Positions 62,133 through 64,000 of a stretch of 64,000 bases of DNA are shown here, in pieces. Below the pieces are notes generated by a model, which made no database searches, had not been told where the DNA came from, and worked only from the letters and a program-made list of their open reading frames with translations. The first letter of the stretch is position 1. Each line of letters begins with the position of its first letter. A program made the position numbers and the translations under genes. This stretch comes from Micromonospora rubida (GTDB taxonomy: Bacteria > Actinomycetota > Actinomycetes > Mycobacteriales > Micromonosporaceae): assembly GCF_009908295.1 (NCBI RefSeq), contig NZ_JAAALO010000003.1, positions 744,001 through 808,000 of the forward strand, written 5' to 3'.

Positions 62133-62222
62133 TCAGAAGACGGGCCGCGCCGGACAGACGCCGCTGGCCTGCAGTCGGAGGTCGACATACAGGCGCACGG
62201 TGAGGTGCCAGACGTTGGTCAT
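62133..62222 (-). CDS. Putative Cys-type leader peptide upstream of the symporter gene
   Basis: A 29-residue frame whose core RLYVDLRLQASGVC matches the R-x-x-V-D-L-x-x-x-x-S-x-x-C pattern of actinobacterial leader peptides found before sulfur-uptake and cysteine genes. It ends CPARPVF with one Cys. Translation or stalling at Cys would control the gene 44 bases downstream when cysteine is scarce. The ATG lies 10 bases after a TACCGT -10-like box. The match is by eye; short peptides are easily mistaken. Confidence 0.55.
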   Translation of the reverse strand: MTNVWHLTVRLYVDLRLQASGVCPARPVF

Positions 62223-62282
62223 CGCCTGCCGACGGTACTCCGCCCCCGCCCCAGGTGGAAGGATCGCCGGCGGTGAGGCTCC

Positions 62283-62994
62283 TTACAGGGACGGTTCGCG
62301 GGGGCCGGCGTGGACCGGCGGCCCGCAGCGGCGGCGCCGGGCGAGGGCGGCGGCGGTGGCCAGGCCCCAGGCGGCGCAGACCGCGAGCAGCACCCGTTCC
62401 AGCACGCCGACCAGGGCGCCCCGGCCCGCGACGAGCATCGCCAGCCCCACCGCCCCGGCCAGCGGCAGCGACACCGCCGCGCCGCAGGCGGCGAGCCACC
62501 GCAACCGAGGCGCCGCGGCCGGGGTGAACAGCACCGCCAGCATCGCGAACACCACGGCAGCCGTCGCCGCGATGCTCGCCCCGCCGTGCACGAGGTCGGC
62601 CACCGTGGCCCGCTCGAACGGCGGCAGCGGGCAGCCGGCGCTGCACGTCACCGCGCCGGAGAGCGCCGCGCACACGCCGCCGGCGGCGAGCAGGCCAGCC
62701 GCGACCCGCACCGCCGACGGCAGCGCCGCGGCGAGCAGCAGCAGCGCGCCGGCCAGGGCGAACACCCCGATCCGGTACGTCGCGGCGTACCCGCTGTCGG
62801 TGACGCCGGCCTCGCTGACGTACCCGGTCAGGCCGGGGCCCGGACCGGCGACCACGGCGACGGTCACCGCGACCGCGCCCACCAGGAGGCAGCCGGCGGC
62901 GGCCGACGCGGCGGCGACCCGGAGCGCGGGGCGGCCGGGCCGGGACTCGGCGCCGGACGGCCCGGACGGCCCGGACGGTGCCGGCCGGCGCCGG

Positions 62995-63002
<8 letters not shown>
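62283..63002 (-). CDS. DUF998-like integral membrane protein
   Basis: The 239-residue protein has six hydrophobic helices (for example AGCLLVGAVAVTVAVVAG near 37 and LLAVCAAWGLATAAALA near 212), a short disordered N-terminus and Cys-containing loops (TCSAGCPLPP). The pattern with GPGPGLTGYVSEAG in the first loop fits DUF998. No function is known. The GTG start overlaps the stop of the preceding gene by 8 bases, so the two are coupled. Confidence 0.78.
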
Positions 63003-63960
<958 letters not shown>

Positions 63961-63966
63961 GCCGAC

Positions 63967-63972
63967 AACCTA
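63967..63972 (-). promoter_or_regulatory. -10 box (TAGGTT) of the GST-fold gene, leaderless
   Basis: Read on the minus strand, TAGGTT is followed by GTCGGC and then the ATG at 63960. Confidence 0.55.
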
Positions 63973-64000
63973 TCCGCTCACCGCGCGGATATCCTGGCCC

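Overview
The window is chromosomal DNA from a very GC-rich actinomycete, most like the Micromonosporaceae. The evidence is the strong G/C preference at third codon positions, the frequent GTG starts, the many leaderless promoters (a TAGGNT-type -10 box 6 to 9 bases before the start codon), the short archaeal/eukaryotic-type ProRS, and the housekeeping order rpsP-khpA-rimM-trmD-rplS-lepB-rnhB, xerC-dprA-comM-yraN, rpsB-tsf-pyrH-frr-cdsA-rlmN and dxr-rip-ispG. Family names come from reading the protein sequences; no database search was run.

Layout. 1-8737: edge of a TetR-type regulator (-), proS, a DUF402 protein, then the ribosome/RNA-modification cluster rpsP-khpA-rimM-trmD-rplS, two tandem signal peptidases I, a Nudix hydrolase, rnhB and a DUF2469 protein. 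8738-16640: a repeat-bearing gap, a secreted M23-like peptidase, a PLP enzyme (-), XerC (-), and the dprA-comM-yraN cluster (-). 16641-26346: a membrane protein, rpsB, tsf, pyrH, frr, cdsA, rlmN, a DivIVA-domain protein with 15 nonapeptide repeats and a small DUF2631-like membrane protein (-).

26347-50359 is an accessory block between the housekeeping runs. It holds an MBL-fold/Rieske protein, a CrtI-like oxidoreductase (-), a GNAT acetyltransferase, a secreted DNRLRE/FG-GAP protein (-) and, divergent from it, a 2600-residue RHS polymorphic toxin. The toxin carries a ricin-type lectin insert, a Hint domain and a deaminase-like tip, and is followed by a SUKH-type immunity gene. Directly downstream lies a second, headless copy of the RHS-end/Hint module with a different, truncated nuclease-like tip: an orphan toxin cassette. 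Then come short repeats, a transposase-like scrap, two small Cys-motif proteins (-) divergent from an XRE/DUF5753-DUF397 pair, an MmeI-like protein that lacks its methyltransferase middle (-), a GH43-CBM enzyme (-) and a Uma2-family protein.

50403-64000: the MEP-pathway genes dxr and ispG flanking a site-2 protease, a PadR regulator (-) divergent from a GNAT protein, a single-chain double ABC exporter, an Old Yellow Enzyme (-), and a DAACS symporter (-) preceded by a short peptide of the actinobacterial Cys-type leader class, which suggests a cystine transporter under sulfur control. A DUF998 membrane protein (-) and a glutathionyl-hydroquinone-reductase-like protein (-) end the window.

How the genes work together. 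Most are translation, envelope and isoprenoid housekeeping genes in short operons with 1-8 nt overlaps. The distinctive biology is the toxin locus, where a surface or secreted RHS delivery protein, its immunity gene and a spare tip cassette share about 1.2 kb of duplicated sequence through which tips could be exchanged.
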